A stretch of DNA of 64,000 nucleotides from Mariniblastus fucicola (GCF_008087665.1 NZ_CP042912.1:186001-250000); one strand, 5' to 3'; positions 39,376-49,049 are shown, numbered from the stretch's first letter. The notes: generated from the sequence alone by a model not told the origin. Numbers and translations are program-made.

Positions 39376-41781
39376 ATGGAATCGAAAAACCGACTCGATC
39401 ATATCATTCACTGCCTGGTGGAGTTCAGGAAGTTGTGGTTGCTGCCTGCGATTGCGGGACTGGTGTTGGCGACGGTCTATGCTTTCTTCATTCAGGGCGA
39501 AACGTGGACATCGCGACAAACGATGATCATTCGCGACGATTTACTCGGGCAGAATTTCAAACCCGGTAGTTTCATTTCGGAAGAGGCGATGAAGTCGGCT
39601 CAGGAGACCGTCCTTGAAACCGCTCGCCGCCCCGAAGTCATTCGCGAGACATTGGAGAAGCTGGGTCCGAATCAGAAGAGCCTGTTTGGACTTGGTGGCA
39701 CACCAGAAAGTTGGCCTTCAGATCAGGTGATCGAGGACTTCCGCGGAGCCATTTCGTTCGAAAGCGCCAACGGAGGCGAGATCGGCAAGAGCGAAGTGAT
39801 CGTTTTGGCGGCCAAAGGTTCCAGCCCACAACGATCAGTAAAGTTTCTCTCGATCCTGACGGACGAAGTCGACAAGAAGCTTTCTGAAATTCGCGCCGAC
39901 CGATTCGAGAGTATGGAGTCGGAACTTCGTGCGACCTGCACCAGTGCGCTTCGAACGCGACAAGCGCTCGAAAGCAAGATCATGGAGATGGAAGCTGGAT
40001 TTGGTATCGATATTAGCATTGTTCGCAGCATGAATGAACGTGGCGGCGGAAGTCCTTCCGCGTTCGAAAATCAGCTCAATGATATTCAACAGCAACGTCG
40101 CGACACCGTTAGCAAGCTGACGTCTCTGAAATCGTTCAAGCGGTGGCTGGTCGAGGCCAGTCAGGATTCATCTGGCGAACTTCATACTTCGGCCGAATTG
40201 TTGGCCAGCCAGCCGTCGCTGGCGGAATTGGTCAGCGGTTTATCGAAAGCCAAGCAGGAGCTGTCAGAAGCCGAAAGCAGATTCACGGCCCGGGATGAAC
40301 GCGTTCGCAGTGGCCGAGCCAGAGTGCAGATGATCAACCAACAAATCAAGCAGTCAATCAACACCGCCGTTCGTGGCCTCGACAGCCAGATGCGAGTGCA
40401 TGAAGATCGAATCGCCGTCATCGACAGCACGATCAAAGACCATGAACAACGTCTGAGACGGATCAGCGGAACGCGTGTGCCGTACGCGACGCTGACCAGC
40501 GAACTGGAACAGCAGACCAAGGATTTCAGCGAAGCCAGTGCTCGATTGGCTCGTATGCAATCACGAAAGGACGCCAGCGATTCGATTAAATTGCTGACCC
40601 GGATCGGCGAACCCTGGATTGGAACTCGGCCTGACGGGTTGGGCAAGAAAGCGCTTTCGCTGATCGGTGCCATCGCCGGTCTGATGATTGGCTTGGGGTT
40701 GATCATGATCGTCGCGCCTCCGTTTCAGGAGCAGGAGCAGCTTGCGGCGAACTCGCCAAACCCATCGGATCAGGAGGTGGAAGAAGCTGGATTGCATCGG
40801 CTTAGTGAGTTCGTTCCACAGCAGAACAATGCTTCAGCGAATCAGCATCATCCCGCTACGCCAGAACCCGAACGTGCACCAGCAGCACCACGTCCGGCTC
40901 CGGAACCTGCACCGGTTTCTACTGCACCGGTTCCAGAACCTGCTCCGGTTCCAGAACCTGCTCTGGGGGCTGTGGTGACTTCGAAGATCAGTGAAACAAT
41001 TGCTGCTCTCGATCAGGCTACAACACAGCCCGAAGTCCTTGAACGCGCTCCGGTTACGGAGCCAGCTCAGACCGTAGAATCCTCCGTCGATCCTGTCGCG
41101 ATGCCTGAGATCACGGTCGTGCAAGTACCCAACGCGGCGGCACCGTTTCAGCGAACAGCGTCCGTTTCAGCCAATGAATCGACGTCGCAAACCGCACCAC
41201 CTCAGGCGGCTCCTGTTCAGCTTACGTCTGCTCCGGTACAGCAGTTTTCGCCGCAATCACAAACAGAGGCTCCTCGGCAGGAGAGCACTGCGTCGCCGCA
41301 ACCAGTTGTCACGCCGCAAGCGTCCGCGCCGGTTCCACCGCCTCAGCCAGCTCAACCAACTGTTTCAGTTCGACCGGCTTCGAAAACCCTGGCTGCGATC
41401 TTCGCCAACATGCCACAGCCCAGAACGGATCTCACTCACGAAGAATCAAATACCGAGGTCTCGTCGGCTACCAACGTGATCACTGATAAAATTCGCAACG
41501 TGACCGGTCATGAAGTCGTCTCGGAAGTTCAAATGCCTCGCACCGATTCCGATACTCACGAGGCTCCTGTGCGAGAAAACGCTGAAACGATCCAGCTTGG
41601 AACGACTGTCGTCGCCTCTGACTCGATTCCGCTCCAGCGACGATCGGCTGTGCGTCCTGTTGATTTGGCGAGAATGGACGACGATGCAACCAGCCAACAA
41701 TCGATCGATAATGTGTTTTCCGAGCTAACTCCAAAGCCGCCGATCGCGCGACAATCGCCGCCAACGGAAACTCAGGAATAG
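39376..41781 (+). CDS. Wzz/GumC-like polysaccharide chain-length protein with long Pro-rich tail
   Basis: 801 residues. A membrane helix lies at about 20-40 (LWLLPAIAGLVLATVYAFFI) and a second at about 424-446 (KALSLIGAIAGLMIGLGLIMIV). Between them is a periplasmic part with long coiled coils (about 175-230 and 275-400), the layout of polysaccharide copolymerases. There is no tyrosine-kinase domain. Instead about 350 residues of Pro/Ala/Gln/Val low complexity follow (EPAPVPEPAPVPEPA), probably disordered and cytosolic. It likely controls length or export of an exopolysaccharide, but no other such gene lies nearby. Confidence 0.75.
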   Translation: MESKNRLDHIIHCLVEFRKLWLLPAIAGLVLATVYAFFIQGETWTSRQTMIIRDDLLGQNFKPGSFISEEAMKSAQETVLETARRPEVIRETLEKLGPNQKSLFGLGGTPESWPSDQVIEDFRGAISFESANGGEIGKSEVIVLAAKGSSPQRSVKFLSILTDEVDKKLSEIRADRFESMESELRATCTSALRTRQALESKIMEMEAGFGIDISIVRSMNERGGGSPSAFENQLNDIQQQRRDTVSKLTSLKSFKRWLVEASQDSSGELHTSAELLASQPSLAELVSGLSKAKQELSEAESRFTARDERVRSGRARVQMINQQIKQSINTAVRGLDSQMRVHEDRIAVIDSTIKDHEQRLRRISGTRVPYATLTSELEQQTKDFSEASARLARMQSRKDASDSIKLLTRIGEPWIGTRPDGLGKKALSLIGAIAGLMIGLGLIMIVAPPFQEQEQLAANSPNPSDQEVEEAGLHRLSEFVPQQNNASANQHHPATPEPERAPAAPRPAPEPAPVSTAPVPEPAPVPEPALGAVVTSKISETIAALDQATTQPEVLERAPVTEPAQTVESSVDPVAMPEITVVQVPNAAAPFQRTASVSANESTSQTAPPQAAPVQLTSAPVQQFSPQSQTEAPRQESTASPQPVVTPQASAPVPPPQPAQPTVSVRPASKTLAAIFANMPQPRTDLTHEESNTEVSSATNVITDKIRNVTGHEVVSEVQMPRTDSDTHEAPVRENAETIQLGTTVVASDSIPLQRRSAVRPVDLARMDDDATSQQSIDNVFSELTPKPPIARQSPPTETQE

Positions 41782-41800
41782 TTTGCTTCAAGCACTGTTG

Positions 41801-42625
41801 CTACTCGGTCCACGGGTTGTCCCAATGCGAACACCCGTCGAGATACTCCTGATACACAGGATGCTGTTTGGCGTTGTCTTCCAGCCACGCACAGGTCGCT
41901 TCAACCTTTTCGCATTCTTCTTCCAGCGTCAGGTGACCCATCATCACCGCGGTTCGTAGCAGCACAAAGTAGGTGTCAAGCACGTCACAGCGACAGTAGT
42001 CGTTGATCTCATTGAGCCGCCCTTCGTCAAACAGCTGCTGAACCATGTGGCCGGCGATGCCCATTTTTCCAGGCCGCCCGACAAGGTTCGCACACAGATT
42101 CAATCCGCCGCTGAGGCGCGTCGCGCCGAAGTTCGTCAGGATGTCCTGCAGGTCCAGGTGAGACGATTGGTTGTAGCGAGCTCTCGGTTGCTCCCAGGTC
42201 TTGCCATAGATATTGAACCATTCCGGAATCGGGATCCCATATCGATAGGCCGCAAGTTCCAACAACGGCAAATCAAACGTTCGGCCGTTGAAGCTGACAA
42301 GGCTCGGCTGCTTGTACGCTTTCCAGCCTTCCCAGAAGTGCTTTGTCATCACGTGCGAGCGGAATTCCGGTTCGTCGAGCGTCACGATGTCCATCAAGTT
42401 GAACTGGTCATCGATTTTGACGACAGCGATCGAGACGGGCAGATGGTAGGTGTAGGGTATGAACTCACTGCCGAACTTTTCCATCAGTTCGCCCGTGTAC
42501 TCCTTGATCGCGTCAGCCGCCGAGAGCTTTTTTTCCGGGTAGCGAATTTTGGAAATCAGGTTGCCGTCGGCGACACTTTCGATGTCAAAAACCAGATAGC
42601 GAACGTTTCCGTTGCCGGATGCCAT
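41801..42625 (-). CDS. PolB-like 3'-5' exonuclease (DEDDy)
   Basis: 274 residues. Exo I is YLVFDIES (D14, E16), Exo II is SFNGRTFDLPLLE, and Exo III is the YCRCDVLDTY block with the Tyr and Asp of the DEDDy group. The family is the predicted 3'-5' exonuclease related to the proofreading domain of family B polymerases (Pfam DNA_pol_B_exo2), found as a stand-alone protein in many bacteria. Substrate and role are not established. ATG start. Confidence 0.88.
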   Translation of the reverse strand: MASGNGNVRYLVFDIESVADGNLISKIRYPEKKLSAADAIKEYTGELMEKFGSEFIPYTYHLPVSIAVVKIDDQFNLMDIVTLDEPEFRSHVMTKHFWEGWKAYKQPSLVSFNGRTFDLPLLELAAYRYGIPIPEWFNIYGKTWEQPRARYNQSSHLDLQDILTNFGATRLSGGLNLCANLVGRPGKMGIAGHMVQQLFDEGRLNEINDYCRCDVLDTYFVLLRTAVMMGHLTLEEECEKVEATCAWLEDNAKQHPVYQEYLDGCSHWDNPWTE

Positions 42626-42782
42626 GGGAATTTCGGGGCAGAGTCAGAGGGAGCGTCACAGTTTAGCCGATCACTCGTCCAAATGTGAGCCGTGAAAATC
42701 ATTGGGTCGTCGTCATTCGGCACGGGTTTCAACCGAGAGGGCTGCTTTTCCAGCGACGTCTGGAAACAGATGCGAACAGGTT

Positions 42783-43931
42783 CTACTGAACCCAGGTGAA
42801 CTTGCCGTCGTTGTGTTTCGCAATGAACTGCATCAACTCCGCGCCAAGCTCGTTGGGACCGAGCGAAACCGTGTGGATGGGAACCTTGTCGATGCCGGCC
42901 GAGCGACTGGCTTTGTTTTGCTTTGCCAGCACCTGAATGGAGTTGTCGGCCAGTTGCCCATCAGAAAGCAAAAAGATGGCGTCGGGTTTGAGCGTCAGGC
43001 TATAACTCAAGGCATGCGCCGGCCGCGTTCCGCCAATGGGAACCTGAGTACGCAACCACTCGCTCAACGAGGTCTTGAACTCTTTCGTCACGGGCAACAT
43101 TTTCAGCTCGTCGGGAGGCGTGTCGAACATCGGAAAAGTTTGGAAGTTGTACAACAGCACCATTGCCTGTTGATCTTTTCCGAGCTTCGCAATTGATTTT
43201 TCAAGCTCGCGACAGGCCTGCATCCAGCGGAAGCCTTCATTCATCGAGTCACTGGCATCGATGATGAACACGAACCTTGTTCCGATGGCTTCGGTGCCAA
43301 AGAAACGAGTCGAGCCACCGTTGGTCTTTCCTTCAATGCCTTCGTCGTCCTTTTTGGGCAATGGCGTCAGCCCGGTTTGAGCCATCGCTTCCAAACCGAT
43401 GCCGTCTGACATGCCTTCCATCAGCGATACGTCGAAGCCGTCTTCGTGAACGATCTCGGCCGTGTCTTCGGAGGCTTCCGAATTCAAAGCCGCCACGTCG
43501 ACTTTGAGCAGATTAACGTCGGTGACTTCCAGTTCGCTGAAGATGTCTTCGATGACAGGAGTTTGACTTGCGTCCACCATCATTCCGTCCAATCGAAGCA
43601 CCGCTTCGTCGCGCAGTGGGGAGGTGGCGATCAGCGCCAACAGCACCAACGCGACTGCGTGTCCGGCGAAGCTTACCGACCAACCAGGAAGCATCGCCAT
43701 CAAATTCTGAGCTGAGAAAACGGCGGCGCCGGCTTTCAGTTCTCGATCGTGAGAAATATTGATCGCCTGACCAGCCGGTTCCAGTGGTGAGCGATCGGTG
43801 GAAATCGAGAACCCGGTTCCGGCCGCATTGGAGGAGCCTGGCTTGGGCGCGTTGGCGCGAGGCGCGATCAACGTTGGCTTTCGCAACGACGGTACGATCG
43901 TTTCCAGCTTTCCTGGTCCTGGTTGATTCAT
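42783..43931 (-). CDS. Von Willebrand factor A protein with TonB-like membrane helix
   Basis: 382 residues from the ATG at 43931; a TTG codon just before it is ignored. A cytosolic polar region (1-80) leads to a membrane helix at about 83-103 (SVSFAGHAVALVLLALIA) with a Ser-x3-His pair (S87, H91) as in TonB. A linker follows, then a vWA domain at about 218-378 with a complete MIDAS: DASDS (near 225-229), GGTRP and LLSDGQ. The last is a metal-dependent protein-binding fold. It would face the periplasm. No partner gene is adjacent; the ExbB/ExbD pair at 26-27 kb is a possible energiser. Confidence 0.8.
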   Translation of the reverse strand: MNQPGPGKLETIVPSLRKPTLIAPRANAPKPGSSNAAGTGFSISTDRSPLEPAGQAINISHDRELKAGAAVFSAQNLMAMLPGWSVSFAGHAVALVLLALIATSPLRDEAVLRLDGMMVDASQTPVIEDIFSELEVTDVNLLKVDVAALNSEASEDTAEIVHEDGFDVSLMEGMSDGIGLEAMAQTGLTPLPKKDDEGIEGKTNGGSTRFFGTEAIGTRFVFIIDASDSMNEGFRWMQACRELEKSIAKLGKDQQAMVLLYNFQTFPMFDTPPDELKMLPVTKEFKTSLSEWLRTQVPIGGTRPAHALSYSLTLKPDAIFLLSDGQLADNSIQVLAKQNKASRSAGIDKVPIHTVSLGPNELGAELMQFIAKHNDGKFTWVQ

Positions 43932-43934
43932 CAA

Positions 43935-44346
43935 CTTTCCCGAATTCAGTTCCGGATTCGAAAAGGCACTTTCTCGACCGCCATCGCGGCCTTGGCCTTT
44001 CGATTTCGATTGCCGTGCAGGAGTCTCAGCATCGTCCGAAGTTCGTCATATCTCTCTGCAACAGCTATCAGTAATCTCGGCAGCTTCCTATTTATATGTA
44101 CTTCTATTCTCAAGCTTAGGCAGCACAGAGGGTCTCGAAAAGCGAATTGTCCCCGCAAAGTTGGCAGAATCACTTTAAAAGGCCCTGATCCGTTCGCCAT
44201 CAACGGCTTCAGCCAGCCCAGCGACACCGCGAACCCGTGCAGCGATTGCCGGGTTTGCTAGCTCGATCGGCAGATTCGATTCGGCTTGTGACCCGATTCG
44301 GCGTTTTATACGCTCCGATCCGTTCCCAGCCAATTTCGAGCGACCC
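43935..44346. other. Spacer between divergent vWA and secretin-like genes
   Basis: 412 bases. No convincing protein frame on either strand. An AT-rich stretch at about 44088-44115 could hold promoters for the two divergent genes, but no clear -35/-10 pair was recognised. No repeat found. Confidence 0.4.
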
Positions 44347-45711
44347 ATGTACCAGAATTCCATACGTTCGCCACGATTCGATTTCAACATCTGGATGATC
44401 GCCTTTTTGATCGCCCTGCCCTCTTCGCTCGCGGCCCAAACTCAGGTGCCAGATCAGGGACGACAGAACCCGAGTGCCTGGCGGCCGTCGTTCAGTCCGA
44501 TCGACCAAAGCGCTGCATCTGCCCAGTCGCAACAGACTCAGAACTGGGGCATCAATTCGCCAACACAAGGCCAGCCGAACTCGTCGAATCAGAACGATCG
44601 ATTTGCCAACCGCAACAACTCCAGCGGCACCAACTCGGCCAATCGAAGTTTCGTGCCTCAATCGGTCGCCGAAGCCCCGGAGGATCGCCCGGGAGTCACA
44701 CGCGTCACCCGCACGTTTGAAAAATTGCCAAACGCCGCAGGTCAAGTTTGGCGCGAGTACGACATCACGCCTTACACTTCCGAACTTCCCAACATCGAAC
44801 GACCTGAGCAGGCGGTGATCGACTGGATCGTCAAAGAAACCGGGACGCGACTTTGGTTTAGCGAACCGATGGGCGTTTTGAGCGCGGATCGCAAACGAGT
44901 CATCGTTTACCATACGCCGGAAATTCAGTCCGTTGTTAAATCAATTCTTGACCGTTTCAATCGAACGCGAGCCCAGGCTCAGGTTTTTGAGATCAATCTG
45001 GTCACCGTCGACAAACCGAACTGGCGGGCAACCGCGTATCCGATGTTGCAGCCCGTCGAAGTCCGTTCGCCAGGCATCGAAGCCTGGTTGGTGTCCAAGG
45101 AGAATGCTGCGATTCTACAGAGCCAACTGGCACGACGCGCCGATTTTAAACGTCACTCTGGCGGCCGAGTCGCGGGTCCTGATGGGCAAACTTTCGTGTT
45201 GGAGAAATCGACGCCCGTTTCGTTCGTTCAGGCACTTCAATGGACGCCGAACCAGATTCCGAACTATCAGCCAAAAACAGAGACCATTAACGAAGGCTAT
45301 CGGTTGGCGCTGAGCTGTCTGACCTCGCTGGACAATCGGACGATCGAAGCCATCATCGATTGCGACGTTGACCAGGTCGAAAAACTGACTCCTGTGAAAG
45401 TCGATGTTCCGGCACCCGGCGGCGCTCTGACTCAGCTGGATCTGAACGTGCCGGAATTGATCAGCTGGCGGCTCAACGAACGTGTCCGCTGGCCTTCGGA
45501 TCAGGTGCTGATGCTCAGCTGCGGCATTGTTGCCAGCCCGGAAGCCAAACAGGATCTGCCGCGAGGAGCGTTTCAGATGCTATCCCGATTCCAATCCAGC
45601 AAACGAACCAATGCGTTGCTGTTTATCGAGTTTCGAGGCCCGCAGTCGGGAGCAACGGTTCCACGTGCCGCCCAAACCTCGAGTGGGCTGGTTCCGATTG
45701 ATCGCCGCTAA
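44347..45711 (+). CDS. Exported secretin-N-like protein
   Basis: 454 residues. A signal-anchor or signal peptide (IWMIAFLIALPSSLAA, about 15-30) is followed by an Asn/Gln/Ser-rich linker (35-100). Residues about 115-200 read YDITPYTSELPNIERPEQAV, then GVLSADRKRVIVYHTPEIQSVVKSIL, the pattern of a secretin N-domain (ring-forming, beta-alpha). The rest (about 200-430) resembles the start of a secretin beta domain but is too short for a pore. It may be a ring-forming accessory protein or a decayed secretin. Function not known. Confidence 0.55.
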   Translation: MYQNSIRSPRFDFNIWMIAFLIALPSSLAAQTQVPDQGRQNPSAWRPSFSPIDQSAASAQSQQTQNWGINSPTQGQPNSSNQNDRFANRNNSSGTNSANRSFVPQSVAEAPEDRPGVTRVTRTFEKLPNAAGQVWREYDITPYTSELPNIERPEQAVIDWIVKETGTRLWFSEPMGVLSADRKRVIVYHTPEIQSVVKSILDRFNRTRAQAQVFEINLVTVDKPNWRATAYPMLQPVEVRSPGIEAWLVSKENAAILQSQLARRADFKRHSGGRVAGPDGQTFVLEKSTPVSFVQALQWTPNQIPNYQPKTETINEGYRLALSCLTSLDNRTIEAIIDCDVDQVEKLTPVKVDVPAPGGALTQLDLNVPELISWRLNERVRWPSDQVLMLSCGIVASPEAKQDLPRGAFQMLSRFQSSKRTNALLFIEFRGPQSGATVPRAAQTSSGLVPIDRR

Positions 45712-45829
45712 AGATCCTCAACCGCACAGTTCAAATCGCCGATCTTCAATAACGCGGATGTACGCTCGACGCGGAACTGTGTCTGCGTAAAATAACCGCT
45801 CTCCTGAACATGCCACTTTAGTCTGCCTC

Positions 45830-47134
45830 ATGTCGTCTCGCCGCGTAGTTATCACTGGATTGGGCTTAATCAGCCCGCTGGGAAATTCGCCTGAATCTCT
45901 CTGGAATGCACTGTCCTCTGGAGTCAGCGGCGTTGACGTATTGCAACGCGTGCCTGCCGACCACTTGACGACCGATATCGGTGGCGAGTGTCGCGAGTTT
46001 TCCGGCGACATCGCGGATTTCGGTGAAGTCGAAAAAAAGCTGAAACGAAACATCAAGAAATCATTGCGTCTGATGTGCCGTGAGATCCAGTTGGGCGTCG
46101 CCGCGGCTCAGTTCGCGATTGCCGACGCGTCGCTTGGAGACCACCACGATCCCTCACGCGTGGGAACGTTGTTCGGCAGCGACTACATCATCACGGAACC
46201 AGCAGAGTTCGCCTCCGGGGTGGCCAATTGTCTCAATGATGATCACGAATTTGATTTCTCAACGTGGGCCGAAAATGGATTGACGAAAGTCGAACCGACA
46301 TGGCTGTTGAAGTACTTGCCAAACATGCCCGCGAGCCACATTGCGATTCTCAATGATCTGCAGGGGCCGTCGAACTCTTTGACCGTTCGAGAAGCTTCCG
46401 CGAATCTTGCGGTCGCCGAAGCGATGACTATTATCCAGCGAGGTTCAGCCGACGCGATGATCGTCGGTTCGACAGGATCGAGAATTCATCCGCTGCGAAC
46501 CGTCCATGTTGTTCTGCAGGAAGCACTGGCCGATCGGAACGCTCCAGGAATTGACGGCGATGCCACGAAAGCCTGTCGTCCGTTTGACAGTCATCGCTGC
46601 GGCATGGTGCTGGGCGAAGGCGCCGGTTCGATCATGTTGGAGAATCTTGATTCCGCGCAACAGCGTGGTGCCACGATCTGGGGTGAAGTCGTCGGTTACG
46701 GTTCGTCATTGGTCGCGCCCGGTGGAGTTCCGGACTATGAAACTGCGTTTGAAAACGTGATCCATGGTGCGCTTGAAACTGCAAAGGTCACTGCTGACGA
46801 AATCGGGCACGTTCATGCTCATGGGCTCAGTTCGATCGCCGTCGATCAACAGGAAGCCACTGCGATCCGAAAATTGCTTGGTGAAACCCCGGTCACGGCA
46901 GCCAAGAGCTATATGGGGAACCTTGGCGCCGGCGGCGGGATGGTGGAGTTGATTGCCAGCGTTCTGGCGATGAAGAACGATCAGCTGTTCCCCATTCTGA
47001 ACTACGATTCGCCCGATGAAGCGTGTCCGATCAACGCCGTTGCCGCGTCGACGAATCCCGGCGATCAGTTTCTGAATTTGAGCTGCACGCCTCAAGGTCA
47101 GGCGAGTTCGGTCATTGTTCGGAAGTTCGAATAG
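45830..47134 (+). CDS. Beta-ketoacyl synthase-like protein without catalytic cysteine
   Basis: 434 residues with the full FabF-type thiolase fold: VVITGLGLISPLGN at the start, PFDSHRCGMVLGEGAG, AHGLSSIAVDQQE and SYMGNLGAGGG. The nucleophile position, normally Cys in TACAS, is Glu (E188 in VREAS). The first active-site His is kept (H331), the Lys is kept (K359), and the second His is Asn (N364). It therefore cannot condense acyl chains in the usual way. It could be a chain-length-factor-like partner or a decarboxylase (as KSQ, which has Gln). No acyl carrier protein or second synthase is adjacent. ATG start. Confidence 0.85.
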   Translation: MSSRRVVITGLGLISPLGNSPESLWNALSSGVSGVDVLQRVPADHLTTDIGGECREFSGDIADFGEVEKKLKRNIKKSLRLMCREIQLGVAAAQFAIADASLGDHHDPSRVGTLFGSDYIITEPAEFASGVANCLNDDHEFDFSTWAENGLTKVEPTWLLKYLPNMPASHIAILNDLQGPSNSLTVREASANLAVAEAMTIIQRGSADAMIVGSTGSRIHPLRTVHVVLQEALADRNAPGIDGDATKACRPFDSHRCGMVLGEGAGSIMLENLDSAQQRGATIWGEVVGYGSSLVAPGGVPDYETAFENVIHGALETAKVTADEIGHVHAHGLSSIAVDQQEATAIRKLLGETPVTAAKSYMGNLGAGGGMVELIASVLAMKNDQLFPILNYDSPDEACPINAVAASTNPGDQFLNLSCTPQGQASSVIVRKFE

Positions 47135-47242
47135 TTCGCTGCAGAAAAGTAACGCTCACAATCGCAATTGCATCTCTCGACGCTACGCAGGGAATGGCGG
47201 GCTGGATGCGTGCCGATTATTCTTTCGTCAGACCGCAGCAGG

Positions 47243-48103
47243 CTACGTTGGCTGAGTTTCAAACAGCTCGATCACTTCTCGCGCCAGCGACTCGGTCCGG
47301 GCGACGACGAATGGCTCGGCCATGAAAAGGTCCAGCTCTTCTCCACTGAAGTTCAGAAACACGCCGCCCGCTTCCTGTAGCACCAATCGCGGCGCCGCGA
47401 TGTCCCAAGCCGCCTGCTTCACATGATCCGCCGAATTGTCGTGGATCGCGACAGACAACGAAGACTTCGATTCCGCGATTCGAACCGCCACACCCGAATG
47501 CGGTGGGTTGGTCGTCACCAGGCGGGCTCCATACTTCGACCGCAAACGCTGACGCATGCTGGAAAACAATTCGGTCTCCAACGAGTTATCCGCGTACTGA
47601 TTCATCTCTACCCACGACTCCAGCAGCGTCATCGGTTCATCGCTGACGATCAAACGCTTGCCGTCTTTCCATGCTCCGCGGCCCTTGGCAGCGTAGAACC
47701 ATTCTTCGGTGAGCGGGAAATAAACCACGCTGCTGGTCGTGATTCCGTCCTGCTGTCGATTGATCAGAACCGACGGATATTGCGGACCGGCTTGCGTCAA
47801 AAACGCGCTGGTTGCATCGAGCGGATCGACGATCCAGAAATCCGAAACGCCAGCATCAAGTGTCGGCGAAGATTCCTCTGAAAGCACGGGCAGCGTGGAA
47901 TGCTGATGCAGTACTTTCGCGATGGCAACGTCGGCATTGGTGTCGACTTCAGAGACCAGGTCTCCAACACCTTTGAACTCAACATCGTGCATTTTCCCGG
48001 AGCCCTCACGGATCACGTCTCCGGCTGCGAGCGCGGCTTCGATGGCGATTCCGAGGTCCGGATCAATCTCTCTTCCGTGTGTGAGAATTGAGTCAGAAGT
48101 CAT
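47243..48103 (-). CDS. Inositol monophosphatase-family phosphatase
   Basis: 286 residues from the ATG at 48103; an ATG at 48139 would add 12 residues. Metal-site motifs: DLVSEVDTNAD (about 48-58), LSEES (74-78), WIVDPLDATSAF (90-101; Ala replaces the Gly of the usual DPLDGT) and AAWDIAAPRLVLQEAGG. The family hydrolyses inositol phosphates, fructose-1,6-bisphosphate, histidinol phosphate or 3'-phosphoadenosine 5'-phosphate with Mg2+. The substrate cannot be told from sequence. Stands alone between convergent and divergent neighbours. Confidence 0.85.
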   Translation of the reverse strand: MTSDSILTHGREIDPDLGIAIEAALAAGDVIREGSGKMHDVEFKGVGDLVSEVDTNADVAIAKVLHQHSTLPVLSEESSPTLDAGVSDFWIVDPLDATSAFLTQAGPQYPSVLINRQQDGITTSSVVYFPLTEEWFYAAKGRGAWKDGKRLIVSDEPMTLLESWVEMNQYADNSLETELFSSMRQRLRSKYGARLVTTNPPHSGVAVRIAESKSSLSVAIHDNSADHVKQAAWDIAAPRLVLQEAGGVFLNFSGEELDLFMAEPFVVARTESLAREVIELFETQPT

Positions 48104-48362
48104 TGGATTGCGGGGATTGGGCGAATTGAATGGTGGCATCAAAAAACAGGTCTCTCATTGTCAGCTGTGGCGTCTAATTTTGCGACCGTGCAAGCAAAAA
48201 AGTGTCTGCCAGGTGTCGAGTTCAACGAGAGGCCGGTTTTCACTGGGCCAATTGAAGGAAAACGGGCCAGTTATGGATCGAAAGTGGGCAATGCGCTAGA
48301 CTCATGCGTCGTCGATGCCGCTTTGGGTGTCGGATCCCTCCTTTATGATGAAAGAATACTCA

Positions 48363-49049
48363 ATGGATGCAATCAAACTTCTCAGCGGCCTTCTTGGAAA
48401 CAAGTCGCTCTCTTCAGGCCTCGGCGGCAAACTTCTAGGTGGACTACTGGGCGGTGGTGGAGGCTCAACTGGCGGCGGTGGCCTCGGAAGCGTCCTTGGA
48501 TCCGTGCTCGGCGGCGGACAACAGCGTTCTGCTGGAGGTGGCGGAATCAGCGGACTTCTCGGCGGTTTGCTTGGCGGCGGCGGTGGTGGCGCAGCGACAG
48601 CACAGTCAGGCGGCGGAATCAGCGATCTCCTTGGTGCAGTTCTTGGTGGCGGAGGAAAAGCCCCTGAAGTAGCTCAAGAGCAACGTTCAGCTGCCAACGA
48701 TCAGGCTACAGTTCTGATCCGAGCAATGGTTAACGCTGCCAAATCAGATGGTCGAATCGATCAAACAGAACAGGACAATATCGTCAGCAAGCTTGGCGAC
48801 GAGGTTTCAGAAGCCGAAGTCAAATTCCTTCGGGAAGAGTTCGCGGCTCCTCTGGACGTTGCTGGTTTTGCTCGTCAGGTTCCAAACGGATTGGAGCAAC
48901 AGGTCTACTTCCTGTCTCTGACGTCGATCGACCTCGATACGCAGAAGGAAGCACAATACCTTGGCCAGTTGGCTCAGGCGATGAACCTTGATCCGGAAGT
49001 CTGCAACCAGATTCACGATCAGGTTCAGGCTCCGCGAATCTTCGCCTAG
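48363..49049 (+). CDS. DUF533/TerB-like protein with Gly-rich N-terminus
   Basis: 228 residues from the ATG at 48363 (MDAIKLLSGLLGN); in-frame ATGs at 48315 and 48345 add a few residues. The first 110 residues are Gly/Leu-rich (GGLLGGGGG patterns), the rest is a TerB-type helical domain: ANDQATVLIRAMVNAAKSDGRIDQTEQDNI, then FLREEFAAPLDVAGFARQ. This matches DUF533 (YebE-like) proteins, whose function is not known. The acidic helix pair may bind metal. A terminator follows 26 bases after the stop. Confidence 0.82.
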   Translation: MDAIKLLSGLLGNKSLSSGLGGKLLGGLLGGGGGSTGGGGLGSVLGSVLGGGQQRSAGGGGISGLLGGLLGGGGGGAATAQSGGGISDLLGAVLGGGGKAPEVAQEQRSAANDQATVLIRAMVNAAKSDGRIDQTEQDNIVSKLGDEVSEAEVKFLREEFAAPLDVAGFARQVPNGLEQQVYFLSLTSIDLDTQKEAQYLGQLAQAMNLDPEVCNQIHDQVQAPRIFA

